From positions 62,001-126,000 of the forward strand of contig JALMLS010000448.1 of assembly GCA_038496445.1 (NCBI GenBank): a stretch of DNA of 64,000 nt, read 5' to 3'. Within the stretch, counting starts at the first letter, position 1. The number at the start of each line of letters is the position of its first letter. The position numbers and the translations under genes were made by a program. The DNA is from Trichosphaerium sp. ATCC 40318 (taxonomy: Eukaryota; Discosea; Flabellinia; Trichosidae). Positions 36,165 through 48,512 of this stretch are shown here, piece by piece. Below the pieces are notes generated by a model. That model was not told where the DNA came from. It did not search any database and saw only the letters and a list, made by a program, of their open reading frames with translations.

Positions 36165-39100
36165 CTAAAATATCTTGTCAATGTTAGGTATTTTTTGATC
36201 TTCTGATAGCCCTCTTACTTCATCTGATGAGAAAAAAAACAAGTCAGTGCATTTTTATTTTTTTTGGAAATAATTCAAAACAAAAGAACTGTGTAAACGT
36301 ACTGATTGTACAATCAGTGTAATCCCATTCATTATTATCATTACGCTTCATTGCAAAAATCCATGCAGGTCCGAAGCTTTCAGGTGATGATTGCAGAAGT
36401 GGTTCAGCTTCAAAGAATTAGGAAGAAAAAAGAGGCATTGTTAGTGTAGCACAACCATAACCTTACCTACTGTACTTAGTTTTACATCGTTATCATACCA
36501 CCGAACAGGATAAAAGTAGTGCTCAAAACATAAATGTTTCAAAGATACAAGGCCATCAAGCTGAAAAAGCCATTAGTGAAAAACAAACCAAAAAAAAGAA
36601 TAATTCACGAAAAGAATGAGAAAGCATACCAATGAGTTATATTTTATTTTTTTGTTGTATGTATGTTTTGCTCCTCCATCAATGAGTACATAAAACCTTT
36701 TGAAAAAAAGTAGTTAATAAGTTAAGATACACAAAGTATATATAAATAACTTGATAAGAAGTACGTACTTCTTGTTTTCAGTTTGAGCAAAACGTCTGCA
36801 ACAGGTAACAGTGCCAAAGTGCTCAAGCATCTGAGAATTTCTTTTACAAAACTCATCAAAGATTGTTAGTGGTTTAACTTCAAACTCTTCCATTTCTCCC
36901 TTTAAAGAATTGTTTAGTATATGAGATTGTGTAGAGGTTCATTGGTAGTATATGATTAGGGAGAAGTTATGAATTTAGAGTTTTTTCCTTGATGTTTCCA
37001 TACTTGATATTTTGTCTTTGCACTTTTTTTCTTTTTGTCCTGATTCAAGCAAACAAGTTTAATTTTAGAAGGTTGCCTTGATCCCATACCAAGGTCATAC
37101 ATAGTTATACGCTCACCACTCTATAAATAGAATCAGGAGGTATTCAACAAAAAAGGGAAAAATTAAAGTCCCAAAAATTCAGTTTAACATACTTTGATTA
37201 CAAGTCTCTGAGGATCAATCCATGTTGAAATCATACGCCATGAGTACATGTATTGTATTTTTACAGTACATATAATATCAAGTGTCTTAGGATTCAAAAA
37301 TATGATATGTTTATTAAGGCACTTCAAAACCAATAAGCAAGCTATAAACGCAAAAAGCCAAAGAAAAAAAAAATACCTCAAAAAAAAATGCTTCGTACAG
37401 CAACTAGTTTGTTGTGTTTTAAGAGAAGATTCTTCAGTTTCATTGGCAGTTTTCTAGTGACTATTTCCCGGTCCTTTTCATAGTCATGAACACTTATCCA
37501 TGTCTTGCCATCATAATTGGATATGTTGTTAATACCAACACTAACAACAATCTAAAATACAACTTAACTAGGTCATTTGTATGCACACAAAAAATGAGAA
37601 GTGCGATTAGTACTTGTTTAGTATTAGCATCCACTGAGCAGCAACGCTAAAAATAATTAATACATGACACTTGAGAATAGAAGTGAAGAAAAACAACAAC
37701 AAAACGATGGATTACTTACATCACTTGCTCTAGGACCACTATAACTTTCAATTTTACACTTTGGAATACATTTGTCTCCTATAATCTCATACAAATCAAA
37801 ACTCTTTTTACGATCTAGATAAAAGTTCATTAGTATTTGGTAAATTAGAAGGTTTTAAAAAGGAGTTACATACTCTTATTATCATGTGATATTACGACCA
37901 TATTTCCATTGTATGTGTGTATCTATACATGTTCAGAACTGTGAACAAAGTAGTAACCTTATATCCCATTGCAATACATACCTCATGTGGAGTTACTCCA
38001 AAAGATAAATCTCTAATAGGTTTTTAGTTTCTGTCTATTAAAAATAGTTGAATGGAGGAACTTACGTCACTTCTTGTGTTTCTAGGTCAACGAGCTTTAC
38101 TTCAAAACCACGTACTCGGTGATCATAAAAAGTACATAATAATTTGGCTGAGGCATCTTTGTTATAATGATACTGGACACTGGATGATCTTGCTTTTCGG
38201 AAATTGATTTCTTGACATTTTATTAGTTCAAAAAAGAGAAAATAAAAAGAAACGTGCTAAACTCAGAAAGAACTTTCGGTTCTTCTCCCTTCTTATGGTT
38301 TGACATAATTCGTATCGAAGGAGATGAATACCCATCAACAAGCACCTTAAAAATCCTGATAAGTACACCAGCAGTCAAACAAAAAAATTCTAACACGTGG
38401 TTAAAAACCAGTTTTTCGCTTTAAATACTCTTAGCTAGTATCAAGAAAAAGACTGACTTATAAACCAAGCATCAACACTTAATGTGATGATTATATAGTA
38501 CGAATTCTTTTGTAGTACACGATGGAGGGTCTTAATGGTAGTAACGTGAAAGTTTTAAATGAAAAAAGAATCTAAACTGGCAATACTTGGCCTTTTTCTT
38601 TGTACCAGTGTAACGTTTTTATACTTTAATGCATGGTTATGCGCGCGTGATTCTGTCCATGGCAAATGCTCAACCTTTTGTTGAATAGGGTCAACAATAT
38701 CTGTGTACAACGGATTTCTCTACAACTCATTACACAAAACAGAAACAAAAAAATTTGTTGAAAACAACAAAGATCAGCGTACAGTCTCGTGAGAGCCATA
38801 ATATGCAACGTTACACCACATAACTGAAAGCACTGGTGATGCTAGATGTTCACATTCCATTCCAATCTAAAGGAAAGAGTCAAGGAGTTTCAAAAGCGCT
38901 AGCCTTCTTTTTTTCTTTTTTGATTTCAAAAAAAACGTACTTTCTCATAATGACTTATATGTATGTTCCTAGTTTCCATTTATAAGTCATATATACGCTC
39001 TCAATAAAATATAATACGTGCTTAGAGTAGTTACTCGCAATCATACTTGGATATAGCCTTTTATTTTGTAGATTAAAGTCTACCATCGATAAACGGATAC

Positions 39101-39346
39101 AAGCTTCTCTCCAGTTGTTAATATGAGCGTAACAAGTCGTTTCGCGCTTGTAAAGTTCCTAAAAGCTGTAAACAATTTAGTGCGGGTCTATTTCGCGCCT
39201 ACCCTCCACAAGGAGTTATGCTCAGTCGACATTGACCATGTGCGGTTAACGCACGCGCATTTTAGCACATCTATAGGCTTTAATTCAAGAAAAATGAATG
39301 TCAACAGCTCTGGCGGATAATCACCAATGTGGATAGAGGCTGCCAT
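36165..39346 (-). CDS. F-box protein with WD40-like repeats
   Basis: Starts MAASIHIGDYPPELLTF at 39346 with an F-box (PPELLTFIFLELKPIDVLKC, then NSLWR) spanning about 39190-39330, continued in the next exon by NNWREACIRL. About a dozen very short exons follow. Several read like propeller strands: MECEHLASPVLSVMW, HRVLQKNSYYIIITL, DASAKLLCTFYDHRVRGFE with KLVDLETQE, and GPAWIFAMKRNDNNEWDYT near the end. The stop is at 36165. F-box/WD40 proteins are substrate receptors of SCF ubiquitin ligases. The WD40 call is from strand pattern only. Intron junctions around 38950-39030 are unresolved: an inverted repeat with gacttata arms lies there. An earlier in-frame extension of the N-terminus is possible. 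Confidence 0.68.
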
Positions 39347-39677
39347 ACTTACGAGCCAGAATACGATATTTATAGAAATGTCGGTTTCAACACAATTCAA
39401 AATCGTTACTCAAGATTTCTTTTCTTAACCTTCCTAACGGCCCTACTCTACAATAGCTGTATCGAATTTCCGGGCGTAGGTTAGTTGATTTAGACAGTAT
39501 TGAAGCCAAAAACAGCGAGAAGAATAAAATCGTTTGCTTTTCTATTTTGGGAAATACCACTTAAACAAGCTAAAGTAATATCGTTCTATCTCTCACTAGT
39601 GCAACACTACAAGCTGAATTACACCATATCTAACCCAAAGAAAGAATCAACACGCATTAATTAGTAAAACTACAAAA
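39347..39677. other. Divergent spacer
   Basis: The shared upstream region of the F-box gene (left) and the mucin-like gene (right). No conserved motif seen beyond AT-rich sequence. Confidence 0.4.
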
Positions 39678-40921
39678 ATGAAGCTGTTCATCGTCGTAGC
39701 TCTTTTGCAACTCAGTTTAACACATGCTGCTCTTTTCCCATCAAGGCGGACAACAATACTTGACTGATATCGGTTTATACGCCAGTGGTACGTTTGATAC
39801 TATAGTAATTCTACCGTTTGTACGATTGTTGACAAACGTAACGTAGGTGTCAGCGATTTATTTGTTCCGCATGCGCTTGAGCTTCCTCAAATAGTCGATA
39901 CTCATTGGGACATTTGTAATGGTTCAAACCCTGAATTCGCTAATTGCTTTGGAGATGGGCCACCATCAAATAATACAAGTGGATGCTGTTCAGCGTTTGC
40001 TGATCGGCTTATAAGTAGCTCTCTCATAGATAACAGTGATCTAGTTGCACCAGTAAGTAGTCGAAAAGCAAAAAAAGTGTGAAATTGCTCGTGACTAACA
40101 AAAACCGTAGGCTCAGTGGATGTCCTGGAGGCATTTTAGCGACCCAAGGACGGGTCATCATTTGTTTTCGACAACGTTTGAAACAAATCCAACCGAAGGT
40201 ACATTCTACAAACCAGTTATCCATCTCGACAAACAGCCAGCCTAAGCCATGACCGGACCACCTCCATACATGTGCAAAAACTCTTTTGTCAGAATTTTGT
40301 TGTTCTTGTTGACCTTAATGTTTGTTGCAGAGTGCACTTTGAGAGAAGTGTTGGGCTGATGATAAACTAGAAGGAGCGTTCATAAACGGCGTACCTGTGC
40401 CGATTGAGTGTAACGCCTGGAGTGACAACGACTACAGTGAATCAGACTATTTTACATTTACATCCGCTGTTGGACAAAACACTCTAACAATCGATTTGGA
40501 GAATACAGCAGGTGGCGGTGGTATTTTGATTTCTTTCACAGAATGTTCCTGTGCTACACCTCCCACCACAGTACCTCCAACTACAACTCCCCCAACCACA
40601 ATAGCTCCAACTACAACTTCTCCTACCACAGTACCTCCAACTACAACTTTCCCAACCACAGTACCTCCTACAACTCCACCAACCACACGCCTTCCAACGA
40701 CAAGTTCTCCTACCGCAATATCTCCACCTACAACTACAGCTTCTCCTACCACGGTACCTCCACCTACAACCACACCCGCTCCTACCACAGTACCGCCCAC
40801 AGCAACAGGAGCTCCATCTGAAACACCTACTACAACTGTTGGCGCAACAAGTGATTCTATGACCTTACTTACCAGCATTGGTTGTACCGCTATTTTTATG
40901 TTATTTTTAGTGTTATTGTAG
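39678..40921 (+). CDS. Mucin-like, GPI-anchor candidate surface protein (possibly frameshifted)
   Basis: An ATG at 39678 encodes a clear signal peptide (MKLFIVVALLQLSLTHA). The frame then breaks: the following coding run (HQGGQQYLTDIGLYAS) is in another frame, with no intron signals between, near 39735-39745. Exons continue at about 39847-40050 and 40111-40199 (Cys-containing ectodomain, CNGSNPEFANC, GCCSAFADRL). A long last exon from about 40350 holds WADDKLEGAF. It ends in a Thr/Pro stalk (about 40555-40830, repeats of PPTT) and a hydrophobic C-terminus without cytoplasmic tail, the form of a GPI signal. A second phase mismatch occurs at the acceptor near 40331-40349. The gene is either decaying or carries sequence errors. 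AATAAA lies at 40928. Confidence 0.6.
40555..40830 (+). repeat. Thr/Pro-coding low-complexity tandem repeat
   Basis: Irregular repeats of about 24-30 nt encode variants of PPTTVPPTTT. This kind of stalk is usually heavily O-glycosylated. Long open frames on the other strand here are shadows of the repeat. Confidence 0.8.
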
Positions 40922-41005
40922 GCTAAAAATAAATAACAGTGTTTAGCTATGATGGTTTTATTTATTTTTTTTCCTTGTTTCTTTGTTTTGTTCTTTTTGT
41001 ACAGG

Positions 41006-43844
41006 CTAAATCACCTTTGCCTCATGTGCTACCGCACATCCAACAATAATAGCATAACAAAATAGTAAGAACCCTCCTTGAATCTTTCCTATCTTACAAC
41101 ACCTCACTGAAGGTAAAAGTTAGTAACGTCATGGAGAATAAAATAAGAAAAGAAACAGAAAATAGCAAGTAGAAAAAAAATAACCAAGTTCTCTTGACTT
41201 GGCTGATAGCTACTTTTTTGGTCTTTGTGTTAATTTCTTGTTATCTAATTGTATTTAATTTTAACGTACACATTAGTGATATCCAACATATAACAAGAGA
41301 TATTAAGTAAAGTATAGAATACAATACAATATCCTATTTAAAGAAAAAAACAATTAGTCACTAGCTGGATTCGCTGCAACGTACCTTGCTCTCTACTTCT
41401 ACAGGTTTACCTCCCATTGTACTTAGTAACCAAGGGAGACCCAATGCAAATAAAATATCGAATACATTACTACCCTACATGTTGTCAAACCAAACAGTTT
41501 CGTTTAAACAAAACCAAAAACCAAGCTGTAAGAACAACATAAAATCTGTACCAAAGCATTACTGATAGCCATATTTCCACGTCCTGCGCGAGCAACAGCA
41601 ATACTAGTTAACATATCAGGACAACTTGTACCTATTCATAAAAGAGTTAACACAAGAAAACAAACGTCAAAAAAAAAAAAAAAAGACAAAAACTATTGTT
41701 TCCGAGATTGTACCAATAGCCAAGAGCGTGATACCAACAATTGCTTGAGAAATATTTAAAATACAACCAATCTTTGTGGTCAACATTGTCTTGGAAAAGA
41801 GATTTGTTAGAGAGTACATTTTGTATGGAGTGACAAACGCTTACCATCAACCATGTTAGAACAGCTAACCAAAGAAGACATACAACGAAACTAACAACAA
41901 ACATATACTCCGATTTACTTCCACCTGGTCTAGAGAAACGTATTAATACAATTATCCTTTCTTGATTTTACAACTTTTGTTTAGAGCACGTGTTTGGTTT
42001 TTGGACTGCAGTTTTGAGCAAAAAAGACTAGTGACAACAAACTTGTTGAAGTTCCGACAAAAAAAACACAAGCAACTGACGTACTTTGGTATTGTCCATT
42101 TAAACATAAACACCCAAGGCCATGCTACGTAGTATCTTATCTTTCCAAATAAAGTATCTGGAGGTGATTCCTTAAACAAGAAATTAGAAGGGACTAACAA
42201 GTCTGATCAACCGCACAACTTCATGCAAATCAGGTGCTGAAGAGGACTCTGATGAAGCAGCAGATTCTTCTCCTATTGTAAGTCTGACATGTGTCTCGAG
42301 TGATACAAGATCATCAGAGTTATTATTATTATCTTCAATATCATGCTGTACTCTAAGTGCTTCCATATCTGTAAGCTCTGTTGACATCTTTTTTTTTTTG
42401 TTAATTAGTATTTCATTTGAATAGTTTTTCGATATAATGCTCTACCTTAACTTTGCTTGTGTCATTATGTTCATCAATAATTACTCTCTCGTGTGCTTTT
42501 TGTTTTTGCCTTGTCATATGCCAAAAACCACAAGTGAGGTATAGCATGAACTTTGTAACCTAGACACCAAATAAATACAAAACTTCCTTGTATGGGTAAA
42601 AAAAGCTAAGTGCCGTACAAACTTCTCAAGGTACTCAAGTATAACATCATTATGCTTCATCATTACAATATATGCAATATATAATAATACTCCAGTAAGA
42701 GCTTCGTACCTAAAGAACAAGGCTTAGAAATATAAAGAAAGCGAAGTGTGGCAGTACCAATAAATCTTAGCGTCTAAAAATACAATCAAGAAATAAAAAA
42801 AAGAAATAATGTTTGCGAAGCTATCGCGTATAATGACCAAGTAATCAATTTCAAAAGCATGTGGTGATAATAGTACTGAAGCACCAATGATGACTAGAAT
42901 ATTAAAAATAGCTAAAAGCGGTGTGAGTGCGAGATAAAAAATAACGAACACAAATTTTTCAGTTTTCTACATGGAAGCTTCCATTACGCACCAGAACCGA
43001 TAATAGTTCCCACTCCAATGTCGTCTCTAGGACCCAATAGTGCGACCAAAGACATAAACAGCTCGGGGGAAGATGTACCTAAACCTGTAAGCAACAGAAA
43101 CAAATAGACGTAGTTTTTATGTTTTTTGGATAAATTAGCTCACAAAAGATATTTTTTTTCTTAATTTTAATTAGCTCCAACACGTGTTGTAGCCTATAAA
43201 AACGCAAGAGTATATGCATATGTATTCGCCAAAAATTGAATCAACACATGAAAAAGTCAAGCAAGGTGGCTGTTATGTCGTCAAATGAGTTTTCACAAAA
43301 ATTCAGGGAGAAACCTAAAACTTTGTTGTTTTAATGCTTAAAACTTACCAGCTGCCATAAAAGTTGCTCCTGCGACATCTTCAGATAATTTTAAGCGCGA
43401 TGCGATGATTGTTAGAGTATCTTTAAAGTCATGCTCGCAAATAACAGCCAAACCAATGAAAATGTACAAAACGACTATAAAACGTATACAGTCAGTTGCG
43501 AAGCACCATACAATTACTTTTCAAATAAAAAGAAGCCTTACCAACGATGTAAAGTGCGATTCCTCCGCTTTTATCAAACGAAGCGTCACATTTGTCATCG
43601 AGAAGTGTGAATGAGAGTGGTTTACGCACAGTGAATGATGTAGATTCCTCTCTTTAGTACTTGTAAGCGAATAATAAATTATTTACAATGAATGTTCGTT
43701 TAGATACCTTCGTGATATTGGTAAGACCTTCATTACAGCGAAAATCATGCCAATAGACAAAATGTATATTCCAAGTTTAAACAGAGTACTTTTAATACCA
43801 AGGAAGCGATCGCGAGAGCGAATACGGGAATGCGGAGGTTCCAT
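41006..43844 (-). CDS. Na+/Ca2+ (K+) exchanger, CaCA superfamily
   Basis: A multi-pass cation exchanger starting MEPPHSRIRSRDRFLG at 43844. The first alpha repeat is at about 43010-43078 (GTSSPELFMSLVALLG, then DIGVGTIIGS). The second is at about 41555-41635 (GTSCPDMLTSIAVARAG), followed by GSNVFDILFALGLPWLL (about 41420-41478). An acidic Ser/Asn-rich cytosolic loop (about 42200-42390) lies between the two halves. The order and the GSNVFD motif fit the SLC24/NCKX-like branch, though NCX-like is not excluded. It would export Ca2+ across the plasma or an internal membrane using the Na+ gradient. The last exon ends at 41006 just after a final helix. Many introns of 50-150 nt are present. Confidence 0.85.
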
Positions 43845-44400
43845 GGGCTATTTTACTTGATGTTAGTAAAAAAAAACACATAGAAAGATACGGTGTCAAT
43901 GGTATGAACCTACGCATCGATAGGAAGCCAGTGCGTACGTACGTTGTGTTTTAGCGACTAGTTGGTTATAAATATAAACAATCAAATTTGTACCCTGTAA
44001 ATCGATGTTGTATGCGTTGATGCCTCACTTGGTACACTTGTGAAGGATACATGCAGAAATAAGCTGACTATAATCTCGTTGTGATTGTTTTTGAATAACA
44101 CTACTCTACTATACGCCAAGGCGCGTATTTGAATCCGTTAATGATTTTTTAACCCAAATAACGCTTCTGTACGTGACACATAGTATTGCGCACCTTTGAG
44201 ACTACACGCACGACCAAACAAACGAAACTGTTTAGTACGAACCTCTCGGATAAACCCCGTTTGGTTTTTTGTTTTTGAGATATTCTAGAGATGTTATGTG
44301 GTTTATATCGGAGGTACAGGCCAGTAATTTATACGCCAGTAGGACCGCACGAAAACCACGTGCGCGGCTTCGGGGTTTTTTTGTTTGAAAAACTTCCACA
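43845..44400. other. Divergent spacer
   Basis: Lies between the exchanger start and a small plus-strand gene. It contains CACGTG near 44357. No gene seen. Confidence 0.4.
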
Positions 44401-44716
44401 ATGTCCCTGGAGGTTGACATTCACCAGCTGAGTGTATTCATCGGAACCTTCAATCAGTTTAGTAACCGAAACTGGTGACGAATATCGAAGTGTCAAGCTT
44501 TTCTGTTCTTTCGAGCTTTACATCGCTCACTCCCTAGATAGTCACTGTTGAAGGAACATACTCTCTGGCCTTGGAGGACCTCGGGCACGTGCACGGATAC
44601 ATCGTAAGTTTGAAAGTTATTGTAAGAGCAGCAAGTGATTATTTGTTGACAAGAATTCCAAACATGGAAACGAAGAAAAAGTGGACTACAGAGACCCAAT
44701 TGATAGCAGTTATTAA
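44401..44716 (+). CDS. Small uncharacterised three-exon protein
   Basis: Exon 1 at 44401-44461 (MSLEVDIHQLSVFIGTFNQF). Exon 2 begins after a TAG acceptor near 44540 and runs to about 44605 (ITVEGTYSLALEDLGHVHGY), ending at GTAAGT. Exon 3 (from about 44659) reads NSKHGNEEKVDYRDPIDSSY with a stop at 44714-44716. The phases agree across both introns. About 60-70 residues. The strand pattern could be a small OB-like barrel, but I cannot name a family. Confidence 0.45.
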
Positions 44717-44900
44717 GATGAAGATGAAAAGAAGGAGTTTAGGCTGTAGAGACTGTGTTTAGAAGCGTTCTTAGAACAGGTGCCTTGGTGTAAACTGTCT
44801 TTGCAACACCTTTTTTTTTTTTCAGCCAAAATCGGTCACATACTGTTGTTGACTTGTGCTCCATTGTAGAGGCTAAAATAAAAGCCACCTCTTTATTACG

Positions 44901-46109
44901 ATGCAAAGCTCTAATTACAATACTACGTACGCCAAAACAACCATGAAGCAACGCAATACCAAGTTTAGACTAAAAACAACTTCTAGAGGGATTTTAGACA
45001 TTCCTACGGAGATACTGGTTACTTTACTGGCGTTTGTGGATGAATCCAACAGATTTCGTGTTTCTGAAAGCTGCAAACGACTATCAGATGTCATACGCTT
45101 CCACGTTGGTTATGAGAAAAAATGTGTTAGCTCCACCTCTTGTTGCTCTCTTCTTTCGGGAAGTCCGATTCTCAATAAAACTCCGATAGGATTTGAGGAT
45201 TTTCCCAATGCAAAAGACAGTGATCTTTCTCTACTTTCTGGTGTTCGACATGTCGAGCTTTGGGGAAATATGAATATCACAGATGAAGGATTAAAAGCTA
45301 TTTGTGGTGTGCGTCACCTGAGTGTATGCGAATGTCATGGTATCACAGACAAAGGCATCGTACATCTCGCTAAGCACCTAAAATACATCTATTTGATGGA
45401 TGTTCCAGGAGTTACTACGTCGGGATTGAAGGCACTTGCAGGCATACCACGGATTGAGTTACCTCGAATTAATAATCTTACTGATGACGTATTGTTGGCG
45501 CTTGCTGGAGTGCATACTATAGATTTGCGTAGATGTACACTCATCACAGATAAAGGTATTTCAGCTTTGGAAGGCGTACATACTGTCAACTTGGAAGCTT
45601 GTGAATTGATAACAGATGAAGGCGTCAAGGCGTTATCTGGTGTACACACTATCGATTTATCGTATATAAACGTGACAGATGAAGGTATCAAGGCGTTGAA
45701 AGGCGTACACAATATCAACTTGGGTAGTTGTGGATTGATAACAGATGAAGGTGTCAAAGCGTTGTCCGGTGTACACACTATTAATTTATCATACACAAAT
45801 GTGACAGATGAAGGTATCAAGGCGTTGGCAGGTGTACATACTATTAAGTTAGTCAAAACATATGTTACAGATGTAGGCATTAAAGCTTTAGCTGGTGTAC
45901 ATACAATTAATCTTGCTACATGTCGAAATATCACTGCAGCAAGTATGAAGAGTCTTGAAGGCGCATGTGAAGTTGATTTATCCTTTACAAACGCAACAGA
46001 TGATTGGCTTTCTCCTCTCTCGGGTGTGAAGGAACTAACGATTTTTGGATGTAACGTTACAGAGGAAGGCGTCAAAGCACTCAAAGGGGTAAATATTAAT
46101 TCAGACTAG
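44901..46109 (+). CDS. Intronless F-box / leucine-rich repeat protein
   Basis: A single open frame of 402 codons from a true ATG. An F-box lies near residues 30-70 (ILDIPTEILVTLLAFVDESN). It is followed by about a dozen cysteine/threonine-type leucine-rich repeats built on GVHTIDL...NVTDEGIKAL (about 45235-46090). Adjacent repeats are close copies at DNA level, so the array is recent or homogenised. Role by family: substrate receptor of an SCF ubiquitin ligase. Odd: no introns, whereas almost all neighbours have many. A retrocopy, or acquisition from an intronless source such as a large DNA virus, are possible explanations (inference). Long open frames on the opposite strand (45389-46084) are shadows of the repeats. 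Confidence 0.85.
   Translation: MQSSNYNTTYAKTTMKQRNTKFRLKTTSRGILDIPTEILVTLLAFVDESNRFRVSESCKRLSDVIRFHVGYEKKCVSSTSCCSLLSGSPILNKTPIGFEDFPNAKDSDLSLLSGVRHVELWGNMNITDEGLKAICGVRHLSVCECHGITDKGIVHLAKHLKYIYLMDVPGVTTSGLKALAGIPRIELPRINNLTDDVLLALAGVHTIDLRRCTLITDKGISALEGVHTVNLEACELITDEGVKALSGVHTIDLSYINVTDEGIKALKGVHNINLGSCGLITDEGVKALSGVHTINLSYTNVTDEGIKALAGVHTIKLVKTYVTDVGIKALAGVHTINLATCRNITAASMKSLEGACEVDLSFTNATDDWLSPLSGVKELTIFGCNVTEEGVKALKGVNINSD
45480..46085 (+). repeat. Tandem LRR-coding repeats
   Basis: Units of about 66-75 nt encode GVHTI.L plus a TDEGIKAL helix. Several successive units share long identical blocks, for example around gtgacagatgaaggtatcaa at 45673 and 45802. Confidence 0.8.
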
Positions 46110-46169
46110 TGAGAAAAAAAACAGGTATTGAAAGATAGCCTTTTCGGGCTTTTGTCCTTTTTTCGCGTG

Positions 46170-48227
46170 TTATTTTAATTGTACAGTGCCTTTAGCCAAT
46201 ATGGCAAAAATGGCTCCACCCGCAAGGTTTATTCCGGTTACTAAAAGTAAAGCCATTGTGTAATTATCAGTCTTATCAAGCAAAATACCTGTAACTAAAA
46301 AAAAATAAGAATAAATATATCAATCACTTTTTACTCCATAACATATAATGTCAGTAGATTTGTACCTGTGTTACCGAGGATACCTGGTATAGCAGAAAAG
46401 GTGTTACACCATCCAAATATCACTTCAGCATATCTAAGGCTCACAATCAGATGAAACTGTTTCAGAATCTTCAAAAAAAAGACAAACCTTGGAGCTATAT
46501 CGAAAATGTTTGTGTAAGTCGCTCCACGAAATCCATCAAACGCAAATCCCATACACAATAAAAATACTATTAAAGTTGTGTTTTTAGTTGTAAGAAGGCA
46601 TAAATAACAGACACATGATCCAATTCTACCAAAGTTCTCAAAAAGCTTCCTAACATGAACTCTTTTAAGCATATTTTTCTCAATGAGTTTATCTTGAAGC
46701 CAACTACCAAGTACTCCAAAAGTGAAACTAAAAATGTATGGTAAAGCAGCAATAGATATACTACTCTTAGATACTCCTTTATCATTCAAGAAAGTTGGCA
46801 GCCACAACAAGAACTAAGCACATCAAAAAATTAGTTCCAAAGCATTCGTTGTGTTTAAAGTTCGTACAATGTAGAATCCAAATGAGTTTGTGATAACTGC
46901 CGCTGTAATACCCCATATTGCAGGAGACTTAATACACTCCCAAAGTATACGTAGCTCTGTCTGGTGCCGAAAAAAACCATGTTAGCAAAGGCAACTCTTG
47001 CTAAAAAGTGTACAAGTTGTTTATCTCCATGAAACTCTCTTGTCAGAAGAATATACTGCTTCTCGCTCTCTGAAATATATGGTGTATCTATGGGATCATT
47101 ATAAAGTAAATAATAATACGGTATAATCCATAGCAGCCCAGCACTTCCGAAAATATAGAAAACATATCTCCATCCTAAATTGATCTAATTTAAGGAATCA
47201 ACATACAATCGATTTCTGATCGGCGTGTTGACTTACAGATATAAATGGCGATATGGAAACACCAGCTATGAGTCCAAGGTAGAGTGCGACATAAGCAACA
47301 GATGTTGCCCTAGTCCGTTCTTGAGCAGGAAACCATCTCGAAAGGAAGTAATACAAAGCAGGAAAAGTAACACCTTCTGCTAGTCCCATAACAACACGAA
47401 CCTATGTAGTTTTACAACTGAAAGTTGGCACGAACTATACATACCAGTATGAGCATGAAAAAATTACCAGCGAACACGCTGGTTAGTATAGTACACAAAC
47501 TCCACCCTACACGAGCATGAGTCAATTAGTACTATCTTACACCTACCAACAATGCCTACGCCAAGCACTACTTTGGCTCCCCACAATGAACAAGCAATAC
47601 CAGAAGGAATCTCTAACAATTTGTCATGTCAACAATACAATAAGTATTATACCAGATATTACATATCTAAAAATGAGTTAGACTGTTTGTCTACTCCATA
47701 TTAAAGGGGTACCCATAGAAGAATGATGAAAATATCACACCCTTTTTGCACTAAGTTATTGCCTTTTGAAGTATGAAAATCACGTGAGCGACATACCTTT
47801 TGAGTTTCAGTCCAATTATACTCTTGTTGCATATCCAAGATAGCAGAACCAATATTCGTTCTATCTAAACAAAAGAAAAGCGTTAACAAATTGCGTAAAC
47901 CAGAACAAAAAAAAAAAACAATCTCCACCTGAGTAATTAATAAATATCGCCAAGCAAAGCACTCCAAGTATCAAAAAACGTGATTTAAATATCCCTCCAC
48001 ATGTTTGATGCGTTTTCACTTGTATTGGAGCTGCTAAGTTTTCCAGAGTGTCAGAATCAGTTGTTTCTCTGTAACATTGATAATCAGTACGGAATAAGTG
48101 TGTTGAGGGTACGAAGTAGACCCAACAAGACACGAACAGGTACCAACACAAAAGTTATTCATTACGTTGTTAGTTCCTCCAGTTCTATCGCATCATTGTC
48201 TGCTAGGCTATCAGCGAGTCGAAGCAT
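46170..48227 (-). CDS. MFS transporter, SLC17-like organic anion type
   Basis: A twelve-helix major facilitator with a cytosolic N-terminus (MLRLADSLADNDAIELEEL) starting at 48227. Family markers: YSDRTNIGSAILDMQQEY with NWTETQKG after helix 1 (about 47880-47800). There is a typical loop VMGLAEGVTFPALYYFLSRW, then FPAQERTRATS (about 47390-47300). The second half shows LLWLPTFLNDKGVSKS and LVTGINLAGGAIFAILAKG before the stop at 46170. SLC17 members carry phosphate, glutamate, sialate or similar anions; the substrate here cannot be read. Introns are short and numerous. The two flanking genes are unrelated. Confidence 0.8.
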
Positions 48228-48512
48228 TGTAAATAACTAAACTAACGCCACACTGACGAAAAGTCAATCTTGGTATTGGTTCCAATCCAAACAAGAGTAG
48301 TCGAGTACTCGACTCAAACAAGTCGTCGCTTTGCCCTAATTATAGGCTTTACCGTTAAAAAATAATGAATCACGTGACAAGTGATGCAATCAGGACTAAT
48401 TTACAAGGTGAGAAGCGACAGGTACGAACGAATAATCAAACGAACAAAAAAAATGAGAAAAAAAACAAAGGCGTTTGTACAATACTATAAAACAAGGTTT
48501 GTGTTTATTTGA

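Noticed and set aside
40447-40878. Val/Gly-rich minus-strand frame and second plus frame over the Thr/Pro stalk
   Set aside because: Produced by the repetitive PPTT codons; no start or splice support.
45389-46084. Long open frame on the minus strand opposite the F-box/LRR gene
   Set aside because: It mirrors the repeated LRR codons; the plus strand has the ATG, F-box and LRR pattern.
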